Shown here piece by piece: positions 19,012-28,107 of a DNA stretch of 64,000 nt. The position numbers and the translations under genes are program-made. The stretch covers positions 111,208-175,207 of the forward strand of contig JAFXRG010000066.1 of the NCBI GenBank assembly GCA_017526525.1, in the 5' to 3' direction. This DNA is from Clostridia bacterium (lineage in GTDB: Bacteria > Bacillota > Clostridia > Christensenellales > Aristaeellaceae). The number at the start of each line of letters is the position of its first letter. Within the stretch, counting starts at the first letter, position 1. The notes under the pieces are model-generated. The model did not search any database. It saw only the letters and a program-made list of their open reading frames with translations, and was not told where the DNA came from.

Positions 19012-19335
19012 TTATTCTTTCGCGTCTTCATCTTCCAGGTTTTTCCGGCGCGCTTCGCTGCGCAGCCAGGCGCTGCAGCCGGCCTGGGCTTCCTGGCTTT
19101 CTTTTTTCCTGCGCCAGGCGTCGGTTTCTTCGCGGATGGCCAGCATTTCGTCCACAATCATTTCCATGCTTCCGGGATTTGCCTGCATCAGCCAGGAGGT
19201 CATCCGGCTGATGGCCCGGGGACTTCCCAGCTGAGCGGCCAGGAGATCCGCGAATTCGGCCGGGTATCCCAGGGAAACCACGGTATCGGCCAGGCGGTTT
19301 CTTGCCTGGGCCCACGTTCTCTGCGCCGGTGTCAT
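19012..19335 (-). CDS. Unknown small helical cytoplasmic protein
   Basis: The 107-residue product has no signal peptide or membrane helix and is predicted to be all helical, with a charged C-terminal half (WRRKKESQEAQAG, then RSEARRKNLEDEDAKE). GGAG precedes the ATG by about nine bases. It is separated by 97 bp from the downstream secreted-protein gene and probably shares its transcript. I do not recognise the family. Confidence 0.65.
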   Translation of the reverse strand: MTPAQRTWAQARNRLADTVVSLGYPAEFADLLAAQLGSPRAISRMTSWLMQANPGSMEMIVDEMLAIREETDAWRRKKESQEAQAGCSAWLRSEARRKNLEDEDAKE

Positions 19336-19402
19336 CGTTTTTTCGCTCCGCGTTCTTTTTTATCTCCGGAAAGCCCTGCGTTTTTCCGGAAGCACCGGCA
19401 GA

Positions 19403-19411
19403 ATTATACCA
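19403..19411 (-). promoter_or_regulatory. Extended -10 promoter of the minus-strand pair
   Basis: Read on the minus strand, TGGTATAAT supplies a perfect -10 with TGn extension; no good -35 is visible. It is about 70 bp upstream of the 19335 start codon. Confidence 0.55.
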
Positions 19412-19469
19412 GAACCGCCGGCCGGTGGGAATGTTTTCCGGCAGGCGGAAACAAAAAAATCCGGGTTCA

Positions 19470-19498
19470 TTGTATTCGCTCCCCGGCGATGATATAAT
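19470..19498 (+). promoter_or_regulatory. Promoter of the C69 dipeptidase gene
   Basis: TTGTAT (19470-19475) and a perfect TATAAT (19493-19498) are spaced by 17 bp. The predicted start is about 70 nt ahead of the gene. Confidence 0.72.
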
Positions 19499-19577
19499 TT
19501 CCGGAGGCGGCCGGCCCCGCTTTTCCGCGGGAAACGGAAACGTCCATGCATGAGAACGCAGAACGGAGGAAACGGAT

Positions 19578-21041
19578 ATGCCCTGCACAACGGTACTTGT
19601 GGGCGCCAAGGCCAGCCATGACGGATCTACCATGATTGCCCGCACGGATGACGGCCATTTTGATGTCAAAAAGCTGATTGTGGTGAATCCGGAGGATCAG
19701 CCGAAAGTATACAAAAGCGTGATCTCCCACGCGGAGGTGGAACTGCCGGATCATCCGATGCGCTATACCGCCTGCCCCAACGTGAATCCCAAATACGGCG
19801 TCTGGGCGGCAGCGGGCATCAACGAAGCCAATGTTGGCATGACCGCCACGGAAACCATCACCACCAACGCCCGGGTCCTGGCGGCAGATCCGCCGGTGAT
19901 GTTCCGGAAGGCGGCGAACCGGAAGGAAAAGGACGTCCCCGGCGGAATCGGCGAGGAGGATTTCGTGGTCCTGGTGCTGCCCTATATCCGCAGCGCCCGG
20001 GAGGGCGTGCTCCGCCTGGCGGAGCTGCTGGAAAAATACGGGACTTATGAGTCCAACGGAATTGCCTTCAACGATGAGCACGAGGTCTGGTGGATGGAGA
20101 CCATCGGCGGCCATCACTGGATGGCCCGGAAGGTGCCGGACGACCGGGTGGTTATCGCCCCAAACCAGTTCGCCATGGACGGATTTGACCTGGAGGACGC
20201 CTTCGGAAAGAAGAAAAACCACCTGTGCAGCGCAGACCTGCGGGAATTCATTGCGGAGAACCGGCTGGACCGGAACCAGGACGGCGCCTTTGATCCCCGG
20301 GCCGTTTTCGGAAGCCGGAGGGATATGGATCATATTTACAACACGCCCCGGGCCTGGTTCATGGGCCGGTACCTGGCTCCCCGGACCTACCGGTGGGACG
20401 GGCCGGACGCGGATTTCACGCCGGAGAGCGACGATATTCCCTGGAGCCTGAAGCCGGAAAGGAAGGTGGCGGCGGAGGATGTGAAATACCTTCTGTCCAG
20501 CCACTATCAGGGAACGCCCTACAATCCCTATACCTCCCGGGACACCGGTGAACGGGGGAAATACCGCTCCATCGGTATCAACCGGACCGGCGTCACTTCC
20601 ATCTGCCAGATCCGGCCCTATGCCCCGGAAGCGGTCAAGGGCGTGGAATGGATCTGCTTCGGATCCACCACCTTCTCCGCCATGCTGCCGGTGTATCCCA
20701 ATGTTCCGAAAATGCCGGACTACCTGAGCAAGGTGACACTGGATACTTCCACAGAAAACTTTTACTGGGCCAGCCGCCTGATCGGCGCCCTGGCGGATGC
20801 CCACTACCCGGACAGCATCCGGCTGGTGGAACAGTATCAGGAAACCATGGATTACAAAGGACGGCAGCTGATCCTGGAGTATGACGGACAGATCCGGGAA
20901 TGCGGAGACCTGCGCCTGGCGGAGGAAGCCAACCGGAAGCTTTGCAAAATGGCAAAGGAAGAAACGGTGAAGGCGCTGAACGCGGTGACGCAGGCTGCCA
21001 GCGAAAAAATGAAAAACGGCTATCGTCTGGGCGACAACTGA
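19578..21041 (+). CDS. C69 family dipeptidase (PepD-like)
   Basis: This Ntn-hydrolase cleaves dipeptides. The nucleophile is the cysteine at position 3 (MPCTTVLVGAKASHDGSTM), so only two residues must be removed to expose it; the following ARTDDGHF motif is also typical of the family. The 487 residues match the usual length of 460-500. No signal peptide is seen, which suggests a cytoplasmic enzyme. That fits the two peptide-type importers 3-20 kb downstream, which would deliver its substrates, although there is no operon link. Confidence 0.92.
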   Translation: MPCTTVLVGAKASHDGSTMIARTDDGHFDVKKLIVVNPEDQPKVYKSVISHAEVELPDHPMRYTACPNVNPKYGVWAAAGINEANVGMTATETITTNARVLAADPPVMFRKAANRKEKDVPGGIGEEDFVVLVLPYIRSAREGVLRLAELLEKYGTYESNGIAFNDEHEVWWMETIGGHHWMARKVPDDRVVIAPNQFAMDGFDLEDAFGKKKNHLCSADLREFIAENRLDRNQDGAFDPRAVFGSRRDMDHIYNTPRAWFMGRYLAPRTYRWDGPDADFTPESDDIPWSLKPERKVAAEDVKYLLSSHYQGTPYNPYTSRDTGERGKYRSIGINRTGVTSICQIRPYAPEAVKGVEWICFGSTTFSAMLPVYPNVPKMPDYLSKVTLDTSTENFYWASRLIGALADAHYPDSIRLVEQYQETMDYKGRQLILEYDGQIRECGDLRLAEEANRKLCKMAKEETVKALNAVTQAASEKMKNGYRLGDN

Positions 21042-21078
21042 CAGCCCGGAACATCAAGGAACGGGGTGCGCAGAAACC

Positions 21079-22458
21079 TTGAGGGAACACAGAAACCTGA
21101 TGACGGAGGGAAGTATCCGCAGAAAGATGCTGGGCTTTGCCCTGCCGATTCTGGCCGGGTATTTCTTTCAGCAGCTCTACAGCACGGTGGATGCCCTGAT
21201 TGTGGGGAACTACCTGGATGCAGATGCCCTGGCGGCGGTTACTTCCACAAGCTCCTATACCTATCTGATGATAGCCTTTGTATCCGGTTTTTCCACCGGG
21301 GCGGGCATTATTGTGGCCCGGCACATCGGCGCGGACAATCCGGAGGAAACCGAGAAGGCAGTGCATACCACCGTGGCGCTGGGACTGGTTTTCAGCGTGC
21401 TGATGACGGCGGCAGGCGTGCTGATCACTCCGGCGATTCTGCGGCTGATGGGGACGCCGGAAAGCGTTTTTCCCCGATCCTGCCGCTATCTGCAGGTCTA
21501 TTTTGCCGGCGCCTCGGCCCTGGTGATGTACAATATGTTCGTCAGTATCCTGCAGGCCAGCGGCGAAAGCCGGTTTCCGCTGATCTGCCTGGTGGCCAGT
21601 TCCCTGGCCAATATTGTGTTGGACATCCTTCTGATCTCCGTGTTTCACATGGATGTGGAGGGAGCGGCGGTGGCCACGGTGATCAGCGAAGTGCTGAGCA
21701 TGGTGCTGGTGGGCGGAAAACTGCTGCGGAGCCGGGAGACCATCCGGCTGCAGCCCCGGAAGATCCGGGTGGACCGCCATAACCTGCGCTATATCATTCG
21801 CTACGGATTTCCGACGGCCATGCAGGGCTGCGTGATCGACCTGAGCAATATGCTGATTCAGAGCTATATCAATTCCTTCGGCCGGGACGCCATGGCCGGG
21901 ATCGGCGCCAGCCTGAAAACGGAAGGCTTTATGTTTCTGCCGGTAACGGCTTTTTCCATGGCGCTGACGACCTTTGTTTCCCAGAATATGGGAGCCGGCA
22001 AGCCGGAACGGGTCCGGGAGGGCGCCAGGTTCGGCCTGCTGTGCACTGCCGGGATGCTGCTGACATTCGGTGCAGCGGCGTTTTTCCTGGCGCCGAAGCT
22101 GGTTTCGCTCTTCAACAGCGATCCGGAAATCATTCGTTTCGGGGCGGGGAGAACCACGGTATGCGCCTTTTTCTACTGCCTGTGCGGTTTCTCCCACACG
22201 GCTTCCGCGGTGATGCGGGGCCTGGGGAAACCGGTTACGCCCATGCTGGTGATGCTGATCTGCTGGTGCGCTGTGCGGGTAGCGGTTCTGTTTACCCTGG
22301 GGCAGGCGGTTCACGATATCCGGCTGATTTACTGGATTTATTCTTTTACCTGGTCGCTTTCCTCCCTGGTCTACCTGATCAGTTTCCGGAAACTGCATCT
22401 TTTTTCCCGGAAAGGGAAAACGCTCCTGCTCCGGAAAACCGCAGGAGGTGCTGCCTGA
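21079..22458 (+). CDS. MATE family efflux transporter
   Basis: A 459-residue exporter with twelve predicted helices in two homologous halves, typical of Na+- or H+-driven MATE multidrug pumps. The N-terminus reads MTEGSIRRKMLGFALPILAG, then FQQLYSTVDALIVGNYL, a hallmark of the Firmicutes MATE group. The frame begins with TTG at 21079, giving the common seven-residue leader; ATG at 21100 is the alternative. Substrate cannot be read from the sequence. It is followed one codon later by an SRAP gene. A second, different MATE gene is at 60.5-61.9 kb. Confidence 0.88.
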   Translation: MREHRNLMTEGSIRRKMLGFALPILAGYFFQQLYSTVDALIVGNYLDADALAAVTSTSSYTYLMIAFVSGFSTGAGIIVARHIGADNPEETEKAVHTTVALGLVFSVLMTAAGVLITPAILRLMGTPESVFPRSCRYLQVYFAGASALVMYNMFVSILQASGESRFPLICLVASSLANIVLDILLISVFHMDVEGAAVATVISEVLSMVLVGGKLLRSRETIRLQPRKIRVDRHNLRYIIRYGFPTAMQGCVIDLSNMLIQSYINSFGRDAMAGIGASLKTEGFMFLPVTAFSMALTTFVSQNMGAGKPERVREGARFGLLCTAGMLLTFGAAAFFLAPKLVSLFNSDPEIIRFGAGRTTVCAFFYCLCGFSHTASAVMRGLGKPVTPMLVMLICWCAVRVAVLFTLGQAVHDIRLIYWIYSFTWSLSSLVYLISFRKLHLFSRKGKTLLLRKTAGGAA

Positions 22459-22459
22459 G

Positions 22460-23065
22460 ATGTGCTGCCGTTTTTTGATGGAAGAATCCCCGGAAATGCG
22501 GCCGCTGATCGAGGCCATGAACCGGTCTCCCCTGATGGCCGGGTTTCAGGAAACCGGAAAAATCCGGACCGCGGGAGAGGTGCGTCCCACGGAAATCTCA
22601 CCGGCGGTGGCGGTCAGCCGGCTGGGAAAACGCATGGTTTTCCCCATGCGGTGGGGCTTCCGGGAAAAAAGCCTGCTGATCAATGCCCGGACGGAAACCG
22701 CGGCGCAGAAACCCCTGTTCCGGGAAGCATGGGCCCGGCACCGGTGCCTGATTCCCGCATCCTGTTACTATGAATGGGAGCATCTGCCGGGGGCTGACGG
22801 CCGGACAAAAACAGGAGACCGTTTCCGGCTGCAGACGCCGGAAACGGGCATTACATGGCTGTGCGGATTGTACAGAATGGAAAGGGGAGTTCCATGCTAT
22901 GTGATCCTGACCCGGGATCCGGGGGAGGAGATCCGTTTCCTTCATGACCGGATGCCGCTGATTCTCCCGGAGGATTGCACGGATCGCTGGATCCGGCCTG
23001 AAACCAGGCCGGAGGACCTGCTTGGAGCGGCGGTAACGGCCCTTCGGTTTGAACGGGCAGTCTGA
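22460..23065 (+). CDS. SRAP domain protein (HMCES/YedK family)
   Basis: This 201-residue protein belongs to the SOS-response-associated peptidase family, which protects abasic sites in single-stranded DNA by forming a covalent link through its second residue. The catalytic cysteine is present (MCCRF). The active-site blocks INARTET (about 73), CLIPASCYYEWEH (about 94) and HDRMPLIL (about 165) follow in the right order. It begins one base after the MATE stop, so the two are cotranscribed, with no evident functional link. It is unrelated to classical proteases despite the name. Confidence 0.9.
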   Translation: MCCRFLMEESPEMRPLIEAMNRSPLMAGFQETGKIRTAGEVRPTEISPAVAVSRLGKRMVFPMRWGFREKSLLINARTETAAQKPLFREAWARHRCLIPASCYYEWEHLPGADGRTKTGDRFRLQTPETGITWLCGLYRMERGVPCYVILTRDPGEEIRFLHDRMPLILPEDCTDRWIRPETRPEDLLGAAVTALRFERAV

Positions 23066-23080
23066 CTCCCGGAAAGCCTT

Positions 23081-23491
23081 TCAGACGACAGGGGCAAGAA
23101 GCAGGCAGAGAACCGTCAGCAGAAGATCGGCCAGCAGGACGCAGACGTTCTGCTCCCCGGAGGACAGGTCATCAAAGAAAACAATTTCATCATCCACATG
23201 ATCCGCAATGCTTCCGGCGGGGAAGGGCGGATCTTTTCTTTTCAGGCGGGGCAGTTTCACCTGCGGAATCCGGAAACCGTCCAGCCGGAGCCAGGCCAGC
23301 AGCGAAAACAGGGCAAAAAGGAGGCCGAGTCCCAGGGAAAGATTGGAGAAGGAGGAAAAGCCGGATCCGGCCGGGGCGAAATAATGAACCAGCTGGGCGG
23401 CAAAAAGCGCAAGAATTCCGCGGGTAAACACCTTATAGATAAACGGACGGACCATGTCGCCGCTGAAATTTTTTTTCAGCCATCGGATCAT
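23081..23491 (-). CDS. Unknown small membrane protein
   Basis: A 136-residue protein with three hydrophobic segments (about 18-38, 50-68 and 117-135) and a positively charged N-terminus (MIRWLKKNF), consistent with membrane insertion. A polar loop with an acidic patch (HVDDEIVFFDDLSSGE) joins the last two. A strong AAGGAGG precedes the start. It is convergent with the SRAP gene, only 15 bp away. I do not recognise the family. Confidence 0.68.
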   Translation of the reverse strand: MIRWLKKNFSGDMVRPFIYKVFTRGILALFAAQLVHYFAPAGSGFSSFSNLSLGLGLLFALFSLLAWLRLDGFRIPQVKLPRLKRKDPPFPAGSIADHVDDEIVFFDDLSSGEQNVCVLLADLLLTVLCLLLAPVV

Positions 23492-23521
23492 GGGAAATTC
23501 CTCCTTTCGGGATGCGGATCC

Positions 23522-23551
23522 ATTGTATCACGCGGGACGGAAAAGGTTCAA
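23522..23551 (-). promoter_or_regulatory. Probable promoter of the small membrane protein
   Basis: On the minus strand TTGAAC (23551-23546) and TACAAT (23527-23522) are 18 bp apart, about 30 bp before the start codon. No equally good promoter is visible for the divergent binding-protein gene in this 213-bp gap. Confidence 0.5.
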
Positions 23552-23704
23552 GAAGCGGACGGAATACAAAATGCACAAAGAATACATGAGAGAAATTCAT
23601 TTTAAACTTGTGATTTCTGACTTTTTTTGTTACCATTTACGATACAGATTCGAGAGGCAGACTGCCTTTTGAAAATAAACATACACCGGAAAGGAACGTG
23701 TCCC

Positions 23705-25621
23705 ATGAAAAAGTTTTTGTCCATCGTTCTGGCCCTGGTAATGCTCATGAGCGTTGCGTCCATCGCTTCCGCTGAAGAGCTGACGGAGCTGAACACCTAC
23801 GAAACCCAGGCCCGTGAGCTGGAAACCTGGAACATTCACTATTCCCAGGCTGCGGCTGACCTGAACGTACTGTGCAATACGTTTGACGGCCTGCTGACCA
23901 ACGACAACCACGGCAACCTGAAGCCCAACGCTGCCAAGAGCTACGAGACTCCCGACGGCGGCAAGACCTGGATTTTCACCCTGAACGAGGGAATGACCTG
24001 GTTCACCAAAGACGGTGAAGTGCAGGCGGATGTGAAGGCTTCCGACTGGGCCACCGGCCTGGAATGGGTGCTGAACTACAGCAAGAACGATTCCTACAAC
24101 GTTTCCATGCCCGCTGAAATGATCGCCGGCGCCAACGATTACTATGAGTACACCAAGGCCCTGGCGGAGAGCGAAGGCGCGGAAGCCGTTCAGGCGCTGG
24201 ATGCCTCCGAAGGCTCCAAGTTCGCCGAGATGGTCGGTATTGCCTGTGACGACGCTGCCGGCACCATCACCTACACCCTGGTGGATGCGCTGCCCTACTT
24301 CCCCTCTGTGGCGACCTACAACTGCCTGTATCCGCTGTCTGCCGACATGATCGAGGAAATGGGCGTGCAGGGTTACCGCGATGTGACCTGGGAGAATATG
24401 TGGTACAACGGCGCCTACGTTGTGACCTACTTCGAGAACCAGAACCAGAAGGTGCTGGAGAAGTCCCCCAACTACTGGAACGATGCCAACTGCAAGCGCT
24501 TTGACAAAGTAACCATCAAGATGGTGGAATCCGCCGCGACCGCCTATCAGCTGTTCAAGGAAGGCCAGCTGGACCATGTATCCCTGGACGCTGCCACCCT
24601 GCAGGCGATCTACGACGAAAAGGAAGATGCCCAGTTCAAGCAGAACCTGGTTGAATCCCGTCCCACCAAGTACTCCTACCAGCTCCATCTGGTTTATGCC
24701 AAGAACCTGGAAGACGGCGAGACCCCCGATGTGAACTGGAACACCGCTGTTGCGAATGAAAACTTCCGCAAGAGCCTGTACTACGGCCTGGATCTGACCG
24801 GCTACCTGGCCCGCACCAACGCCATCAATCCCCAGAGCTGCCAGAACTTCTGCTATACCGGCAACGGCGTGGCCTTCACCTCTGACGGCACCGACTATAC
24901 CGCGCTGGTCCGCAAGGAAACCGGCCTGGAATACAATTCTGAAAAGTATGTCCGCTACGATGCTGACAAGGCTGCCGAATACAAGAAGGCTGCCATGGAA
25001 GAGCTGAGCGCCAAGGGCGTCACCTTCCCGGTCGAAATTGACTACTACATCTCCGGTGCTTCCACCGTTGCCGCGGAAACCGCGAAGGTTCTGGAGAACA
25101 TCTTCTCCACCTGCCTGGGCGACGATTATGTGAAGCTGGTCACCAAGACCTATACCACGCTGGGACCGGAAGTCCGGACTCCCCGGAAGGCTTCCTTCTA
25201 CATCAACGGCTGGGGCGCTGACTTCGCTGACCCGATCAACTTCCTGGGCCAGGAAACCTACGGCGACGAGCAGGCTTACTACTCCAATAACTACAGCCAC
25301 TGCAACGAGAACAGCGATGAAGGCCTGATTGCCGCGTACAAGGAATTCACGGATCTGGTTGTAGCCGCCAAGGCCATCACCAATGACATGGATGCCCGCT
25401 ATGCTGCTTTCGCCAAGGCTGAAGCCTGCATGCTCGAGCACGCGCTGGTCATCCCCTGCAGCTACGAAGTCGGCTGGGAACTGACCAAGATCAACAACTA
25501 TTCCAAGGTGTACAGCATGTACGGCATGCAGGCTTACCGGTATGTGGACTGGGAGACCAGCACGGAAGCCTACACCACCGAACAGATGAATGAAAAAGCT
25601 GCAGCCTACGCTGCGGAATAA
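23705..25621 (+). CDS. Extracellular solute-binding protein, family 5 (operon A)
   Basis: The 638-residue protein binds the substrate, probably peptides, for the operon A ABC importer. It has a signal peptide (MKKFLSIVLALVMLMSVASI, cut after ASA) and then the family 5 layout, with NTFDGLLTND near residue 60 and a KDG-x-DVKASDW hinge-like block near 115. There is no cysteine at or near the cleavage site, so it should not be a lipoprotein, which is unusual for a monoderm. The ATG at 23705 follows AAAGGAA. A strong terminator lies between it and the permease genes, which would allow excess binding protein over transporter. Confidence 0.9.
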   Translation: MKKFLSIVLALVMLMSVASIASAEELTELNTYETQARELETWNIHYSQAAADLNVLCNTFDGLLTNDNHGNLKPNAAKSYETPDGGKTWIFTLNEGMTWFTKDGEVQADVKASDWATGLEWVLNYSKNDSYNVSMPAEMIAGANDYYEYTKALAESEGAEAVQALDASEGSKFAEMVGIACDDAAGTITYTLVDALPYFPSVATYNCLYPLSADMIEEMGVQGYRDVTWENMWYNGAYVVTYFENQNQKVLEKSPNYWNDANCKRFDKVTIKMVESAATAYQLFKEGQLDHVSLDAATLQAIYDEKEDAQFKQNLVESRPTKYSYQLHLVYAKNLEDGETPDVNWNTAVANENFRKSLYYGLDLTGYLARTNAINPQSCQNFCYTGNGVAFTSDGTDYTALVRKETGLEYNSEKYVRYDADKAAEYKKAAMEELSAKGVTFPVEIDYYISGASTVAAETAKVLENIFSTCLGDDYVKLVTKTYTTLGPEVRTPRKASFYINGWGADFADPINFLGQETYGDEQAYYSNNYSHCNENSDEGLIAAYKEFTDLVVAAKAITNDMDARYAAFAKAEACMLEHALVIPCSYEVGWELTKINNYSKVYSMYGMQAYRYVDWETSTEAYTTEQMNEKAAAYAAE

Positions 25622-25683
25622 TCAGAATCTGATCGTAAAAACCCGGTGTAACCGGAAAAGGTTTCTACGTTAAGCCAAGAAGC

Positions 25684-25721
25684 TTCCGGGGCAGCCATTC
25701 CTGACTGCCCCGGAAATTTTT
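25684..25721 (+). terminator. Strong intercistronic terminator of operon A
   Basis: An 11-bp perfect stem (TTCCGGGGCAG, 25684-25694, with CTGCCCCGGAA, 25705-25715) is followed by ATTTTTG. It follows the binding-protein gene, so only a part of transcripts would continue into the permease genes. Confidence 0.88.
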
Positions 25722-25724
25722 GTT

Positions 25725-25799
25725 CCGGCTGTCCCGCGGGGGACAGCCGGACTGAATCCCGCTCCGAGGCGGGGAGGTTTTTCCCCGCTTTGGAGCGGG
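25725..25799 (+). promoter_or_regulatory. Two tandem long hairpins before the operon A permease
   Basis: An 11-bp stem (25725-25735 with 25740-25750) without a T-tract is followed by a 17-bp stem (25758-25774 with 25783-25799, with G-T pairs) around loop AGGTTTTT. They lie between the terminator and the ribosome-binding site and probably stabilise or regulate the downstream message. Confidence 0.7.
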
Positions 25800-25840
25800 A
25801 CTCGGCGAAGTCCATCGAATCTGCGAAAGGGGCTGGGAAC

Positions 25841-27040
25841 TTGGTCAAATACATTTTGAAACGATTGTTTCAGTCCATTTTGACCGTGCTGCTGGTTGTT
25901 TGCGTTGTTTTTTTCCTGATGCGGATGATGCCCAAGGAATACTTCTTTACGGAAGATGAACTGATGAAGTTTACCGACCAGCAGAAGTTCTCCAAGCTGG
26001 AAGCCCAGGGCGTTATGAGCATCTGCCCGACCTGCCATGGGAGCGGGCTGCTGGAATCCGGGGAAGCTTGCCCGGAATGCCTGAAGTATTCCACCAACCT
26101 GAAGAAGGGAACCGGATATGTGGATCGTTCCGTGTTTGCCCAGCTGGGGGATTTTTTCAGCAACATGCTGGAAATGCGCGTGTTCAACGCCAAGGGCAAG
26201 GAAATCAAAACCATTGAGCCCGTCAATGTATGGAAATGGATTTCTGCCCGCCTGAAAGGGGAATCTCCCTTCGGCGAACTGAAGGAAGGCTACAGCCCCC
26301 GGCTGTGTTTTAACCTGGGAAGAAGCATCCGCCTGGAAAAAGGGCAGTATGTCACGGACGTGATTGCGACAAAGATGTCCGTTTCCATGGAAATCGGAAT
26401 GATTTCCCTGGCTTTCTCCCTGGTGCTGGGTGTTGCTTTCGGCGTGCTGCAGGCCCGGTACAAGGACCGGATTTTTGATCATATCGGCACGGGATACACG
26501 GTGATTGTCAACGCGGTGCCGCACCTGGTGATCTATACCGTGATCATGATCGGCGGCGCGTCGCTGCTGGGCCTGCCGATGCGTTACGACGCGACGGCGT
26601 CGGATGCCTGGAAAACCATGATCCTTCCGATTATCTGCCTGAGCATCGGATCTACCGCCGGTTATATGCTCTGGACCCGCCGCTATATGGTGGATGAGCT
26701 GAACAAGGATTATATCCGGCTGGCCAAGCTGAAAGGCCTCAGCGATCAGAAGGTCATGTACCGGCACGTGCTGAAGAACGCGTTTGTGCCGCTGGCGCAG
26801 TACCTGCCCTATTCCATCCTGCTGACGGTGGGCGGCTCCCTGCTGGTGGAACGATTCTTTGCGGTTCCTGGCATGGGCCCGGAACTGACAAATGCCATCA
26901 GCCGCTATGACCTGAACCTGGTGCAGGGAATCGTGCTGCTGTATGCGACCCTGGGAATCCTGGGTGTATTCCTGGGAGATCTGCTGATGACCCTGATCGA
27001 TCCGCGGATCAAGCTGACCGGAAAGGGGGATGTGCGCTGA
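25841..27040 (+). CDS. Oligopeptide-type ABC permease OppB with four-cysteine loop (operon A)
   Basis: One of the two membrane subunits of the operon A importer. TTG at 25841 is taken as start: the protein then begins VKYILKRLFQSILTVLL like other OppB proteins, and AAAGGGG lies eight bases before it. At 399 residues it is about 80 longer than usual. The excess is in the first external loop and holds CPTCHGSGLLESGEACPEC (cysteines about 62, 65, 77, 80), which has the C-x-x-C-x-G-x-G pattern of DnaJ zinc modules. The coupling (EAA) helix is DYIRLAKLKGLSDQKVMYRH (about 288-307). Its stop overlaps the next start (TGATG). Confidence 0.9.
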   Translation: MVKYILKRLFQSILTVLLVVCVVFFLMRMMPKEYFFTEDELMKFTDQQKFSKLEAQGVMSICPTCHGSGLLESGEACPECLKYSTNLKKGTGYVDRSVFAQLGDFFSNMLEMRVFNAKGKEIKTIEPVNVWKWISARLKGESPFGELKEGYSPRLCFNLGRSIRLEKGQYVTDVIATKMSVSMEIGMISLAFSLVLGVAFGVLQARYKDRIFDHIGTGYTVIVNAVPHLVIYTVIMIGGASLLGLPMRYDATASDAWKTMILPIICLSIGSTAGYMLWTRRYMVDELNKDYIRLAKLKGLSDQKVMYRHVLKNAFVPLAQYLPYSILLTVGGSLLVERFFAVPGMGPELTNAISRYDLNLVQGIVLLYATLGILGVFLGDLLMTLIDPRIKLTGKGDVR

Positions 27041-28092
27041 TGAGCAAACAGAGTAAAGAAAAGACGGTTCAGGAGCTGGAGGCTCCGGTGGTGAACCTGA
27101 AAGTGAACCCGGCCGCCGTGGATACGGAGCCGTATGTGAAACGTCCCATGGGACGGGAATACCCGAAAGCACGCAGCCGGATGCCGGAAAAGCAGCTCTT
27201 TGAGTTTGCCGAATACAAGGCTAAGGATGCCGAGCGGATCGGCTATTCCAACTACTCCTACTGGAAGAGTGTCTGGGCCAATTTCCTGAAAAAGAAATCC
27301 GCCGTGTTCATGTCCATTGTCTTTATTGCGCTGTTTCTTTTCACCTTTGTGGCAAGTCTGATCGGCAAATATGACATCAGCATGGCACCGGACCCCATCG
27401 GAAAGGCCTACATTCCTCCGAACGGGGAATTCTGGTTCGGCACCAACGCCATCGGCCAGGACTACTGGGCGCAGGTGTGGTATGCCACCCGGGCTTCCAT
27501 TCTGCTGGCGGTGCTGGTTTCCATCGGGCAGATCGCACTGGGCGTGCTGATCGGTCTGGTATGGGGGTACGTGCGGAAACTGGACCGGTTCTTCACCGAA
27601 CTGTATAACCTGATCGACAATATTCCGACGATCATTTACATGACGCTGATCGCCCTGATGGTAGGAAAATCGCTGCTGACGATGGGCATTGCCATGGTGG
27701 GATTCGGCTGGCTGGCGACGGCACGGAATGTCCGGAACCTGGTGTTCATGTACAGGGACCGGGAATACAACCTGGCGTCCCGCTGCCTGGGCACGAAGCT
27801 TCACCGCGTCCTGTTCCGGAATATTTTCCCGTACCTGGTCAGCGTGATCATCCTGCGGCTGGCCCTGGCGATCCCCGGAACCATTGCCTACGAAACGACC
27901 CTGACCTACCTGGGACTGATGGATATCATGATGCCCTCCCTGGGGAACCTGCTGGCTTCCGCCCGGGCGGTTTTCCCGCGGGCGGGTTATACGCTGCTGT
28001 TCCCGGCGGTCATCGTTTCCATCATCACGATTACCTTCTACCTGGTGGGAAACGCGTTTTCCGACGCCTGCGATCCCCGCAACCATGTGTAA
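27040..28092 (+). CDS. Oligopeptide-type ABC permease OppC (operon A)
   Basis: The second membrane subunit of the operon A importer, 350 residues. It has a long charged cytoplasmic N-terminus of about 85 residues, then TM1 (AVFMSIVFIALFLFTFVASL), the OppC motif FGTNAIGQDYWAQVWYATR (about 129-147) and an EAA loop DREYNLASRCLGTKLHRVLF (about 243-262). It overlaps oppB by one base and precedes the ATPase gene by 15 bp. Confidence 0.92.
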   Translation: MSKQSKEKTVQELEAPVVNLKVNPAAVDTEPYVKRPMGREYPKARSRMPEKQLFEFAEYKAKDAERIGYSNYSYWKSVWANFLKKKSAVFMSIVFIALFLFTFVASLIGKYDISMAPDPIGKAYIPPNGEFWFGTNAIGQDYWAQVWYATRASILLAVLVSIGQIALGVLIGLVWGYVRKLDRFFTELYNLIDNIPTIIYMTLIALMVGKSLLTMGIAMVGFGWLATARNVRNLVFMYRDREYNLASRCLGTKLHRVLFRNIFPYLVSVIILRLALAIPGTIAYETTLTYLGLMDIMMPSLGNLLASARAVFPRAGYTLLFPAVIVSIITITFYLVGNAFSDACDPRNHV

Positions 28093-28107
28093 AGGAGGCG
28101 CTGACGA

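Noticed and set aside
23609-23643. Possible promoters for the operon A binding protein (TTGTGA with TACCAT, or CTGACT with TACGAT)
   Set aside because: Each pair matches only partly or with wrong spacing, so no choice can be supported from sequence alone.
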